Positions 17,351-25,589 of a stretch of DNA of 64,000 nt are shown here, in pieces. This DNA is from Lachnospiraceae bacterium (GTDB taxonomy: Bacteria > Bacillota > Clostridia > Lachnospirales > Lachnospiraceae), in the NCBI GenBank assembly GCA_022483465.1, contig JAKVNF010000004.1, positions 768,437 through 832,436 of the forward strand, read 5' to 3'. Position 1 is the stretch's first letter. Every line of letters begins with the position of its first letter. The notes under the pieces were generated by a model. It worked only from the letters and a program-made list of their open reading frames with translations, searched no databases and was not told the origin of the DNA. The position numbers were made by a program, and so were the translations under genes.

Positions 17351-18868
17351 GGAATTGACACATAATAAATTAATCAGTTGGCACGTAATAAATCGACTGC
17401 TATAATAGCCTTATATCTCGGATCGGAGGCAGTCGATTCATGGCTTCACCAATATATGATAGCGACCACGTTGATCATATTTTATCCAATATTTCCGTCA
17501 TTTTGCCCTATGTCAATGAGCGCCAGAGACGGCTGATTATAGGAGCTCTTTCTGATGCACTGGGTTATGGCGGCAAGTCTGCGATCAGTGAAAAATGCGG
17601 TGTGGCACGTAATACCGTGCGCAAGTCCGACGAAGAGTTCAAGCTCATTATCGCTGATGCTGCCGGCGAGACTTCTACTTCCACAGAGACAGAAACCAAA
17701 AGTGACGAAGCAGAAGACTCTGGCACTACGGATACCGATAAGGATTCTGAAATGTTGCTGGAAGCAACTCCAGAGCAGATTGTCGGGCTTTATGATGGCT
17801 CCGTCAGCCTTTCTTCACTTGAAAGCAGACAGCGCCGCGCGGGTGGTGGCAGAAAAAGTGAAGCTGCGAAAAATCCGGAACTGATTCCGGCATTGATGGA
17901 GATCCTTGACGACTACACCTATGGTAATCCGGAATCCGTGCTGCTTTATACAAACCTGAGTGATCGCAAGCTCTCAGCTATGCTCGCTGAGAAGGGCTAT
18001 TCAGTTGGGAGAAATGTCGTCAACCGAATGCTGAAGGCACTCGGTTGGAGCAAACAACAGAACAAGAAGCTGAAGCAGGTCGGTAAGGAACATCCAGACA
18101 GAAATGTGCAGTTTGAATTCATCAATGCAACGGGTAAAGAGGTTTTAGCTGCAGGGAATCCCATGATTTCCATCGATTGCAAAAAGAAGGAAAACATAGG
18201 AGACTATGCCAACAAAGGCAAGGAGTACAGACATAGCAAAGATCCTCGAGCGGTGCTTGACCACGATTTTCTGGATAAGGAACTTGGTCAGGTTGCACCA
18301 TATGGTGTTTACGTCGTCAACAATAATACCGGGTTTGTAAATCTTGGAACCACACATGACACCTCCCAGTTCGCAGTCGCCAGTATACGTGCCTGGTGGT
18401 ACACCGTTGGCAAGAACACGTTTCCTGACGCGACCATGATTTATATCACGTGTGATGGAGGCGGAAGCAATTCCAGCCGTGTGCGAATGTTCAAGACGGA
18501 ACTGGCAAAGCTGGTTGAGGAAATCGGGATTCCGATTCAGATCTCTCATTTCCCGCCGGGAACATCAAAGTGGAACAAGGTGGAGCATCGCCTTTTCTCT
18601 GAGATATCAAAAAGTTGGGCAGGTAAACCGCTAATCAGTGTTGAAACTGTAGTTCAGTTGATCGGATCAACAACTACAACAACTGGTCTGAAGGTAACCT
18701 GTCAGCCTGATTACAATGACTATAAAACAGGTCTGAAGGCTTCTGAGGAAGAGTACGATAAAGTTGATATTGAATGGATCAATATCGGGACATCTAACAA
18801 ATGGAACTACATCATTCATGGGCTGAAAAAGGACTCGTGAATTGATCAATTTAAAGGATGACACACCC
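17351..18868 (+). mobile_element. ISAzo13-family element E, copy 1 (fourth level of the nest)
   Basis: A 1518-bp element with ends GGAATTGACACATAATAAAT and the inverse of GGGTGTGTCATCC, and TSD ATA (17348-17350, 18869-18871). It is the innermost guest: IS3 contains element B copy 2, which contains element D, which contains this. An identical-length copy in reverse orientation is at 23359-24876. Confidence 0.92.
17440..18840 (+). CDS. ISAzo13-family transposase (element E copy 1)
   Basis: A 466-residue protein, distinct from element B but of the same family: MISIDCKKKENIGDYANKG, YGVYVVNNNTGFVNLG, YITCDGGGSNSSRVRMFK and HFPPGTSKWNKVEHRLF. The N-terminus has a helix-turn-helix (GGKSAISEKCGVARNTV) and then a Ser/Thr/Glu-rich linker (about 75-115). 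The protein sequence is the same as that of copy 2, so the two copies separated recently. Confidence 0.9.
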   Translation: MASPIYDSDHVDHILSNISVILPYVNERQRRLIIGALSDALGYGGKSAISEKCGVARNTVRKSDEEFKLIIADAAGETSTSTETETKSDEAEDSGTTDTDKDSEMLLEATPEQIVGLYDGSVSLSSLESRQRRAGGGRKSEAAKNPELIPALMEILDDYTYGNPESVLLYTNLSDRKLSAMLAEKGYSVGRNVVNRMLKALGWSKQQNKKLKQVGKEHPDRNVQFEFINATGKEVLAAGNPMISIDCKKKENIGDYANKGKEYRHSKDPRAVLDHDFLDKELGQVAPYGVYVVNNNTGFVNLGTTHDTSQFAVASIRAWWYTVGKNTFPDATMIYITCDGGGSNSSRVRMFKTELAKLVEEIGIPIQISHFPPGTSKWNKVEHRLFSEISKSWAGKPLISVETVVQLIGSTTTTTGLKVTCQPDYNDYKTGLKASEEEYDKVDIEWINIGTSNKWNYIIHGLKKDS

Positions 18869-18871
18869 ATA

Positions 18872-19501
18872 GCATCCAACACCGAAGTCGGGATTTGACT
18901 TTCTCTGGTATTTTATGAAATTTGTAAAGAATGTTACCTTTAGTTTATCGTCCCCCATTTTTTCGAAATATGGAGAATCTGAACCGAGCCGTTCAACTGG
19001 CACATCAGGGAGCACATATGAAGCAAAGGACCTTTTGAAGAAATCATCACATGCAATGTGTGAACCGTTCTTACAAATTCCATGTACCAGATGGCACAGG
19101 ACCTTTTCATAGTCGGTGTCGTTTTCAAAACTGGTCCGAAGTACGTCGATCAAACCGCATTTTTTCAAAAAGCAGAAAACAAGATACGAATCTCCGAATA
19201 TCGTGTGGATTGGTGGCTCCGGAAAAAGTTCGGGATCCTTGATCCTTGGATCATCTCTCTCGACAGGACTGAATTGATCAGTCTTCGAGTCATATTGGAC
19301 AACGCCACGAGTAGGGGAGAGGAAGATGCCACAAGTGTGCTTGCCATTGATATAGAGGACTTTTCCAAGCCTTTCGCGTGTCCTCTTTCGGCTGTTGCCT
19401 CGGATTGAGCTATCGTATGTTGTCTCGATGATGGAAGCACTGCCAGAATGTATAGTGCCATCGTCATTGAACACTAATTTCTGAATTTTGATACAAGCCA
19501 T
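18872..19501 (-). pseudogene. Element D transposase, N-terminal part
   Basis: The frame starts at 19501 (MACIKIQKLVFNDDG) and runs to the insertion point, ending in DFGVGCY. It then reads five residues into the guest and stops. On joining, it continues as GCY-VDSTPLPNDIRDN, giving the first catalytic Asp. This is an IS4/IS1634-type DDE transposase, once about 560 residues. Confidence 0.8.
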
Positions 19502-19647
19502 GCTGTATACCTCTTTTCAGGGGATTGCAGTAGAACCACAATGGTCCTACGTAGCACCATACAGTATAGCTTAAAATATACATAAAGTTAACAGAACCGG
19601 GAGGAATACGACCTATTATGCGGGATTTATGCAACATCCATATGGGC

Positions 19648-20910
19648 CTATACATATGGTGCTACTTTTTCTCTCGTCTTAGGATTAGCTGGAGCGATGA
19701 CATAATTCCAGTCTCCCCGAAACGTATTACGAATGATGTTCACTTGTCCCAGCTCCTCATCTGTGACCTTGATCCCAGTCTTGTACGTACCGGAATCAAG
19801 CCCGCATTTGATCACAAGACCTTTTTCTGTTGTTGTATTCGCTATAAGGTTTATGATGATCGCCAGTGTTTCCAACGGCCTGCCGCGCCAGTTTTTGCTG
19901 ATCTGGCTGAACATGCGGTGCTCAATCTTGTTCCATTTTGATGTTCCTGGTGGAAAGTGGGAAACCTCTATCGGAATACCTATCTCGTTTACGAGCTTTT
20001 GCAATTCGACCTTAAACAGGCGATTACGGCTTCCGTTGCTGCCGCCACCGTCTGCTGTGATATAAAGCTTAGTTGCATTTGGATACCGCGTTTTGCCCAT
20101 TTCCTCCCACCACATACGTATGGAGGCTACCGCAAATTCTGCAGTATCTGATGTGATACCAACATTTACGAAACCTTCGTTTTGTGAGAGATCATAAACA
20201 CCATATGGAATTGCCTTGCCTTTCTCAGGCAGCGGAAAATCGTGATCCAATACCTGTGTAGGGCTGCTTTTTGGAGCATATTCGGCACCATTGTTCTTGA
20301 AATTGCCAATGTTTTCCTTCTTCTTACAGTCGATGGAAATCACTGGTTCATCGTTAGTCATGTAGGCCAGGCAGGTCTCATTGATATGTCTGAATTGGGC
20401 ATCCCGATCCGGCGATGGCTCACCAACCTGCTTGTTTTTCTGATTCTGTTGCAGGCTGTACCCATTTACGGCCAGTAACTCGCGGACCGAAGTAGGGCCG
20501 ATCTGATATCCCTGCTCTGTGAGCTCCTGAGCCAGATGCCGTGTACTTTTGGATGTCCAGAGAAGAGGAGTTTCGGGATTGCCATAGCTGTCGTTCTCTA
20601 CCAGCTTCAGCAGAGCCTCTTCAATACCGGGTTGAGATTCCGTAATTGGTTTTCTTCCGGCACCCTTTTTACGGATGCGTCCGGAATCCTCCTGCTGGAT
20701 TTCACGATCAGCCTCTGGATTCCCGGAATGAATTTCCCTCAATCCAGCGGCTATCGTATTCCTGTTCGCACCTGATAACTGGCTGACTTTTGAAATGCCA
20801 CCGCGTCCGAGGGACTCGGCTTCATAGGCAAGATACTGCCTCCTCTGCTTCTCATTAAGGAGGGACATGACACCGGTTATTCGCTTTTTAAGGATATCTT
20901 CATCGCTCAT
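19648..20910 (-). CDS. ISAzo13-family transposase (element B copy 2), C-terminus altered
   Basis: It is nearly the same as the copy at 8214-9452 (one visible change, S to N in the KSKQ/KNKQ region). The guest IS replaced the last three residues (YCR) by eleven from its own end (PKTREKVAPYV), giving 420 residues. All catalytic blocks are intact (SIDCKKKENIG, TADGGGSNGS, KWNKIEHRM). It might still work on other copies, although its own left end is now 3.4 kb further away. Confidence 0.88.
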   Translation of the reverse strand: MSDEDILKKRITGVMSLLNEKQRRQYLAYEAESLGRGGISKVSQLSGANRNTIAAGLREIHSGNPEADREIQQEDSGRIRKKGAGRKPITESQPGIEEALLKLVENDSYGNPETPLLWTSKSTRHLAQELTEQGYQIGPTSVRELLAVNGYSLQQNQKNKQVGEPSPDRDAQFRHINETCLAYMTNDEPVISIDCKKKENIGNFKNNGAEYAPKSSPTQVLDHDFPLPEKGKAIPYGVYDLSQNEGFVNVGITSDTAEFAVASIRMWWEEMGKTRYPNATKLYITADGGGSNGSRNRLFKVELQKLVNEIGIPIEVSHFPPGTSKWNKIEHRMFSQISKNWRGRPLETLAIIINLIANTTTEKGLVIKCGLDSGTYKTGIKVTDEELGQVNIIRNTFRGDWNYVIAPANPKTREKVAPYV

Positions 20911-20979
20911 GCACCCATGATACGAAATGGGAGATGAAATCGCAATATATTGCTTAATTTATTTACGCGCAGTTCCTTA

Positions 20980-21061
20980 CTACAACACGGAGCGTACGCA
21001 GCGCAGGCTGCATCTTCTCACACCAATCTCATACCACAAGAAATACTATGAGGCAGCGTAA
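20980..21061 (+). pseudogene. IS3 orfB, third part (C-terminus)
   Basis: The last 27 codons (YYNTERTQRRLHLLTPISYH...) match the usual IS3 OrfB ending (YNxxRxQxxL...TP). TAA is at 21059-21061. The three orfB parts together form a complete transposase, so IS3 was intact when each guest inserted. Confidence 0.8.
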
Positions 21062-21152
21062 AAAATCGCCAGTCAGATCTACCTGGTGATAGATCCAACT
21101 GACGGTTGCATTATTATTTTTCAGTATCCACTTGACGGGGACCGGACCATCG

Positions 21153-21174
21153 GATCCCCGGAGGGCTCTTTTTT
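21153..21174 (+). terminator. Right arm and T tract of the split terminator
   Basis: GATCCCCGGAGGGCT (21153-21167) followed by CTTTTTT pairs with 4281-4294. It lay in the gap between the stop codons of the convergent RpiR and MocR genes. IS3 now fills the loop. The T tract served transcripts in the + direction (RpiR). Confidence 0.75.
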
Positions 21175-21185
21175 GCCCGTGAGCG

Positions 21186-22917
21186 TCACCCCCGGAGGAT
21201 CTCCTCCAAAATCGGCAGCGCCTTTGCAGCCGCCGCCTCATCGATGGAGGTGTAGTTGATGACAAAGGTGTGCTCGAGTCCCTCCGGCACACAGCTTGTG
21301 TCGAAGTAGTAATTCCGCAGAGGGGCCAGCCGGATGCCGCGGGCAGCGGCGCGCTCTGCCAGCTCCTGGTCGGAGAGGTTCGTGTGAAACTGCAGGAGGA
21401 AGTGGAGACCTGCATCCTGCTCGGAGACCCTGGCAAAGCTCCCGAGTCCGCTCTCCCGGATTCCGGTCAGCAGCATGTCACGCTTTTTGCGGTAGTCGCT
21501 GCGCATCCGGTTGATGTGCCGCTCGAAGCCGCCGCTCTCGAGGAAGGCGGCCAGGGTGTACTGCTCAAAGGAGGACACACTGCAGGAGTAAAAGGAGAGG
21601 CGCTTGCGGAAGTCCGAGAGGAGCTGCACCGGCAGGACCATGTAGGCGATTCGGATGGTGGAGGCGAGGGTCTTGGTGAAGGTGTTCATGTAGATGACCT
21701 TGCCGGACCGGTCCATGCTCAAAAGGGTTGGGATCGGCTTGCCGCGCAGGCGGAACTCGCTGTCATAGTCGTCCTCGATCAGGTACCGGTCCCCGCTTTG
21801 TCTGGCCCAATCCAGCAGTTCATAGCGCCGGCTGACCGGCATGGTGATGCCGGTGGGAAAGTGGTGGGAGGGGGTGATGTGGACGATGTCGATGCCCTTC
21901 TCCTGGAGCTCCCCGATGCGGATGCCGTTCTGGTCCATGGAGACCGGTGCAAAGGGGACGCCGAAACTCTCGTAGACCTGCTCGATCTTGCGGTAGCCCG
22001 GGTCCTCCATGGCATAGGTGTGATCCCGCCCCAGAAGCTGAATCAAAAGGCCGTAGAGGTACTCGGTGCCGGCGCCGATCACCACCTGCTCCGGGGAGAC
22101 GCTGATTCCATGGAAGGCATGGAGGTGGGAGGCGATGGCAGCGCGAAGCTCCAAAACGCCCTCAAAGGGCGGGTTGGCAAGGAGCTGTTCCCGCCGGTTC
22201 ACCAGGGCCTCCCGCATCAGGTGGGACCAGGTGGAGAAGGGGAAGTTCTCGGGACGGATCTGGTTGGTGACAAAGTCGGCAAAGTAGCGCGGCTTCTCCG
22301 GAACCGGGGGCGCCGCGGGAGGCGTGGCCACCTCTTGCTCCTCCCCGCCGGCCGAGGTGGAGATGTCCTGCACGTAGTAGCCCTTCTTGGGGATGGAGTA
22401 GAGATATCCCTCTGCGATCAGCTGGGCGTAGGCGTTCTCCACGGTGATGGTGCTGATGCCCAGGTTTTTGGCAAAGGCGTTAGTTAAGAAACGGGTTGAT
22501 AAGCGATCGCCTAGCATGAGACCACTAATCCCTCACTTTGAGCTCGAGCTGGGTACACTTCTATCCGTGCTGTGTTGCATCATGTAACAAAGTATCACCT
22601 AGATTGCCTAAAAGCATACACCTACTTGCCGAGCATGTGACTATAAATAACAAGATAGGCATTATGCAGAGAAGAAAAGAGCTCCAAATGGGGATTCTAT
22701 ATCTTCATCAGACATTATCGAGTCGAGAGTTCACCATGGAGGTTGTGGTATGGAACCCATCAACCCGGTTCTTTACTAACGCCTTGGCAAACATCCGCTT
22801 GGAGGGCAGCCGGGTCCCCGGGGCTAGGCTCCCGGTGAGCACATCGTGCTTGATGCACTCGTAGAGATGGGTGAACAGGGACTGGTTCCCGATGTTTTCA
22901 AAGGAATAGGTGAGCAT
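21186..22917 (-). pseudogene. MocR/PdxR-type regulator, split by a MITE
   Basis: Two pieces form one GntR-aminotransferase gene. 22917-22784 encodes the start of the GntR helix-turn-helix (MLTYSFENIGNQSLFTHLYE ... GTRLPSKRMFAK). 22475-21186 encodes its end (KNLGISTITVENAYAQL) and a full PLP aminotransferase-like domain (QVVIGAGTEYLYGLLIQLL, HITPSHHFPTG, YLIEDDYDSEFR; the Lys of the cofactor site is probably in MNTFTKTLASTIRI). The 308-bp MITE plus its 8-bp duplication (316 bp) shifts the frame. An ATG inside the MITE (22517) is in frame with the downstream part, so an aminotransferase-domain fragment lacking half the helix-turn-helix could be made. Such regulators often control vitamin B6 or amino-acid genes. 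Confidence 0.88.
22476..22783. mobile_element. MITE copy 1 (308 bp), IS1595-related ends
   Basis: The ends are GGCGTTAGTTAAGAAACGGG and the inverse of GGCGTTAGTAAAGAACCGGG, close to those of the IS1595 element in this window. TSD TTGGCAAA is at 22468-22475 and 22784-22791. There is no transposase frame. It differs from copy 2 at about five positions over 308 bp. It disrupts the MocR gene. Confidence 0.93.
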
Positions 22918-23086
22918 ATCCTGCCTCTTTCTGGTGCGGACCTATGGTCCTTTCACCAGTATACTGCACAACATTTTTCCTGCCCAGCCGGCCCGTATAT
23001 CGACAAATTCAAATCTTATGGTGTTTTATCGTGACAGCAGGCGGGAGAAACCGCATACATTTCTGAAACAACAGAAAGTTGACGAA

Positions 23087-23116
23087 TTGATGGATACATT
23101 CATGTGCCCGTATGAT
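23087..23116 (+). promoter_or_regulatory. Promoter candidate for a small RNA
   Basis: TTGATG (23087-23092), an 18-bp spacer and TATGAT (23111-23116) make a plausible sigma-70 type promoter. Transcription would start near 23122, just before a stable hairpin. Confidence 0.45.
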
Positions 23117-23121
23117 AGGAT

Positions 23122-23250
23122 ATTTATGTTCCGTGTGGTGCGGAACAACTACTTCGGTATCTGATGTGCCGCAAGGGCATATCTGATACATACTCCCCCT
23201 GGGTGTATCCTTACATGTCCTCACACGATGTGCAGGGGTATGCCCTTTTT
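23122..23250 (+). ncRNA. Candidate small structured RNA ending in a terminator
   Basis: Downstream of the promoter candidate come a hairpin GTTCCG-TGTGGTG-CGGAAC (about 23128-23146) and then a closed multi-branch fold: AGGGCATA (23174-23181) pairs with TATGCCCT (23239-23246), enclosing GATACA/TGTATC (23185-23190, 23204-23209) and a weaker third stem. TTTTT follows directly. No gene lies downstream on this strand, so it is either a free small RNA or a leader whose gene has been lost. It matches no class I recognise. Confidence 0.4.
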
Positions 23251-23290
23251 CTATGCCCAAATTGCCGCGCAGGCGCTTCCAGACGCAAAG

Positions 23291-23333
23291 CTCCCCCTCT
23301 GCAGGACACAGGTCCTGTGAGGGGGAGTTTTGG
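23291..23333. terminator. Terminator hairpin, probably of the export operon
   Basis: CTCCCCCTCTGCAGGAC and GTCCTGTGAGGGGGAG form a long stem. It works best on the + strand (TTTTGGGTTTG follows), but on the - strand it is the first terminator after the exported-protein gene (24905), from which an ISAzo13 copy now separates it by 1.5 kb. Confidence 0.6.
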
Positions 23334-23358
23334 GTTTGTGAAATGAGGTTGTCGGTTA

Positions 23359-24876
23359 GGGTGTGTCATCCTTTAAATTGATCAATTCACGAGTCCTTTT
23401 TCAGCCCATGAATGATGTAGTTCCATTTGTTAGATGTCCCGATATTGATCCATTCAATATCAACTTTATCGTACTCTTCCTCAGAAGCCTTCAGACCTGT
23501 TTTATAGTCATTGTAATCAGGCTGACAGGTTACCTTCAGACCAGTTGTTGTAGTTGTTGATCCGATCAACTGAACTACAGTTTCAACACTGATTAGCGGT
23601 TTACCTGCCCAACTTTTTGATATCTCAGAGAAAAGGCGATGCTCCACCTTGTTCCACTTTGATGTTCCCGGCGGGAAATGAGAGATCTGAATCGGAATCC
23701 CGATTTCCTCAACCAGCTTTGCCAGTTCCGTCTTGAACATTCGCACACGGCTGGAATTGCTTCCGCCTCCATCACACGTGATATAAATCATGGTCGCGTC
23801 AGGAAACGTGTTCTTGCCAACGGTGTACCACCAGGCACGTATACTGGCGACTGCGAACTGGGAGGTGTCATGTGTGGTTCCAAGATTTACAAACCCGGTA
23901 TTATTGTTGACGACGTAAACACCATATGGTGCAACCTGACCAAGTTCCTTATCCAGAAAATCGTGGTCAAGCACCGCTCGAGGATCTTTGCTATGTCTGT
24001 ACTCCTTGCCTTTGTTGGCATAGTCTCCTATGTTTTCCTTCTTTTTGCAATCGATGGAAATCATGGGATTCCCTGCAGCTAAAACCTCTTTACCCGTTGC
24101 ATTGATGAATTCAAACTGCACATTTCTGTCTGGATGTTCCTTACCGACCTGCTTCAGCTTCTTGTTCTGTTGTTTGCTCCAACCGAGTGCCTTCAGCATT
24201 CGGTTGACGACATTTCTCCCAACTGAATAGCCCTTCTCAGCGAGCATAGCTGAGAGCTTGCGATCACTCAGGTTTGTATAAAGCAGCACGGATTCCGGAT
24301 TACCATAGGTGTAGTCGTCAAGGATCTCCATCAATGCCGGAATCAGTTCCGGATTTTTCGCAGCTTCACTTTTTCTGCCACCACCCGCGCGGCGCTGTCT
24401 GCTTTCAAGTGAAGAAAGGCTGACGGAGCCATCATAAAGCCCGACAATCTGCTCTGGAGTTGCTTCCAGCAACATTTCAGAATCCTTATCGGTATCCGTA
24501 GTGCCAGAGTCTTCTGCTTCGTCACTTTTGGTTTCTGTCTCTGTGGAAGTAGAAGTCTCGCCGGCAGCATCAGCGATAATGAGCTTGAACTCTTCGTCGG
24601 ACTTGCGCACGGTATTACGTGCCACACCGCATTTTTCACTGATCGCAGACTTGCCGCCATAACCCAGTGCATCAGAAAGAGCTCCTATAATCAGCCGTCT
24701 CTGGCGCTCATTGACATAGGGCAAAATGACGGAAATATTGGATAAAATATGATCAACGTGGTCGCTATCATATATTGGTGAAGCCATGAATCGACTGCCT
24801 CCGATCCGAGATATAAGGCTATTATAGCAGTCGATTTATTACGTGCCAACTGATTAATTTATTATGTGTCAATTCC
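23359..24876 (-). mobile_element. ISAzo13-family element E, copy 2
   Basis: 1518 bp with the same ends as copy 1 and TSD TTA (23356-23358, 24877-24879). It lies between the exported-protein gene and its terminator and does not break a recognisable gene. With copy 1 it forms an inverted pair around about 4.5 kb. Confidence 0.92.
23387..24787 (-). CDS. ISAzo13-family transposase (element E copy 2)
   Basis: A 466-residue protein identical in sequence to the product at 17440-18840, with the same catalytic blocks (ISIDCKKKENIG, TCDGGGSNSS, KWNKVEHRL). It is intact and its two element ends are complete, so this copy should be mobile. Confidence 0.9.
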   Translation of the reverse strand: MASPIYDSDHVDHILSNISVILPYVNERQRRLIIGALSDALGYGGKSAISEKCGVARNTVRKSDEEFKLIIADAAGETSTSTETETKSDEAEDSGTTDTDKDSEMLLEATPEQIVGLYDGSVSLSSLESRQRRAGGGRKSEAAKNPELIPALMEILDDYTYGNPESVLLYTNLSDRKLSAMLAEKGYSVGRNVVNRMLKALGWSKQQNKKLKQVGKEHPDRNVQFEFINATGKEVLAAGNPMISIDCKKKENIGDYANKGKEYRHSKDPRAVLDHDFLDKELGQVAPYGVYVVNNNTGFVNLGTTHDTSQFAVASIRAWWYTVGKNTFPDATMIYITCDGGGSNSSRVRMFKTELAKLVEEIGIPIQISHFPPGTSKWNKVEHRLFSEISKSWAGKPLISVETVVQLIGSTTTTTGLKVTCQPDYNDYKTGLKASEEEYDKVDIEWINIGTSNKWNYIIHGLKKDS

Positions 24877-24904
24877 TTACGGTTTAGAGGTTGTTTTGTA
24901 CGGT

Positions 24905-25564
24905 TTACTCGTCGGAGAGCAGCCGGTCTGCGACCAGGCCATTGCTCTTGCCGTAGAGGATGTAGTAGATGTAGTAGTTGGCGTTGACATCACCCAGGCT
25001 CTCCGCCAGCTCCGGGTAGTTGGCCTTGAAGTAGGCGAGGTTGAAGTCGGCGCTGGCCTGCCGGCCCAGGGACATGCCCACCGTCAGGAAGTCCTGCAGC
25101 AGGGTGTCCTCGTCATAGGCGACCCCGGCCTCCATGAGCTCAGGGTTGGCGCCGTAGTAGTAGGCGGCATTGAAGACGTCCGCAAAGTCATCAGCGGTGA
25201 ACGCCTCCCCGGAGAAGTACTTGTAGATGTAGCTGGAGATGTAGCCCTCATCCGAGAGCGCTTTCAGGGTCTCGTCCGGGATGTTCACGCCCTCGCTTCG
25301 CATCTCAAAGATGTCCGCCTGGGTGATCTGCCGGTAGGCCAGGGCATTGGTGAGCTGCCGGGTCACGGACTTGGCGTCCGCAGCCGCATTGAGCGCGGGG
25401 ATCAGCAGGGTCTTCATGCTGATCGTCTGGGAGTAGCCGCTCTGGTAATCCGAGCCGTCCACCTTGGAGGCCGCCTGGACCGGAAGGCCCAGCGAGATCA
25501 CCGAGGCACCGGTCAGTGCCAGGGCCAGGATCCGTTTCGGGATTCCGCTGTGATGAAATAACAT
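24905..25564 (-). CDS. Exported protein of the MacAB-like operon, function unknown
   Basis: A 219-residue protein. ATG 25564 follows AAAGGAG; a longer frame upstream lacks a ribosome site. The N-terminus (PKRILALALTGASVISLGLP then VQAAS) is a signal peptide, so the product is secreted or lies at the cell surface. The mature part is helical, acidic and rich in Tyr and Ala, with paired segments such as YISSYIYKYF and NYYIYYILYGKSNG; no Cys is seen in it. It is the last gene of an adaptor-ATPase-permease operon (26 bp after the permease), so it may be a substrate or accessory of that exporter. I do not recognise a family. Confidence 0.65.
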   Translation of the reverse strand: MLFHHSGIPKRILALALTGASVISLGLPVQAASKVDGSDYQSGYSQTISMKTLLIPALNAAADAKSVTRQLTNALAYRQITQADIFEMRSEGVNIPDETLKALSDEGYISSYIYKYFSGEAFTADDFADVFNAAYYYGANPELMEAGVAYDEDTLLQDFLTVGMSLGRQASADFNLAYFKANYPELAESLGDVNANYYIYYILYGKSNGLVADRLLSDE

Positions 25565-25589
25565 GTCGCAAACTCCTTTCTGAATGAAC

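Larger units (their letters stand above)
16300..19683 (-). mobile_element. IS4/IS1634-like element D inside ISAzo13 copy 2
   Basis: Terminal repeats CCTAAGACG...AAAAGTAGCACCATA (from 16300) and the inverse (to 19683) match except for a few central bases. The TSD is ATTAG (16295-16299, 19684-19688). ISAzo13 copy 1 shows the uninterrupted site (GGCAATAATTAGCTGGAG). Its single gene is split by an ISAzo13 element at 17351-18868. Confidence 0.9.
16253..20976 (-). mobile_element. ISAzo13-family element B, copy 2 (carries two nested ISs)
   Basis: It has the same ends as copy 1 (GAAACTGCGCG at 16253; CGCGCAGTTCC to 20976) with TSD TTA (16250-16252, 20977-20979). Only 47 bp lie left of the guest at 16300-19683; the rest, with the transposase, lies to the right. 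The host gene is IS3 orfB, near its 3' end. Confidence 0.9.
4304..21144 (+). mobile_element. IS3-family element (IS150-like), host of the whole nest
   Basis: The left end (TGATCCCCCTCTGTAGGAC..., from 4304) and the right end (to about 21144) have imperfect inverted repeats matching at roughly 18 of 26 positions and ending in ACTGAAA. The two genes, orfA and orfB, are typical of the IS150 group. Without the nested insertions the element would be about 1.5 kb. It is interrupted by an IS1595 element in orfA, and by a Tn7-like element and an ISAzo13 element in orfB. The exact right end is uncertain by about 5 bp and no short target duplication is clear. Confidence 0.8.

Noticed and set aside
23009..23260. 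Cys-containing 83-codon - strand ORF
   Set aside because: No ribosome site or family; it overlaps the small-RNA candidate and crosses its stems.
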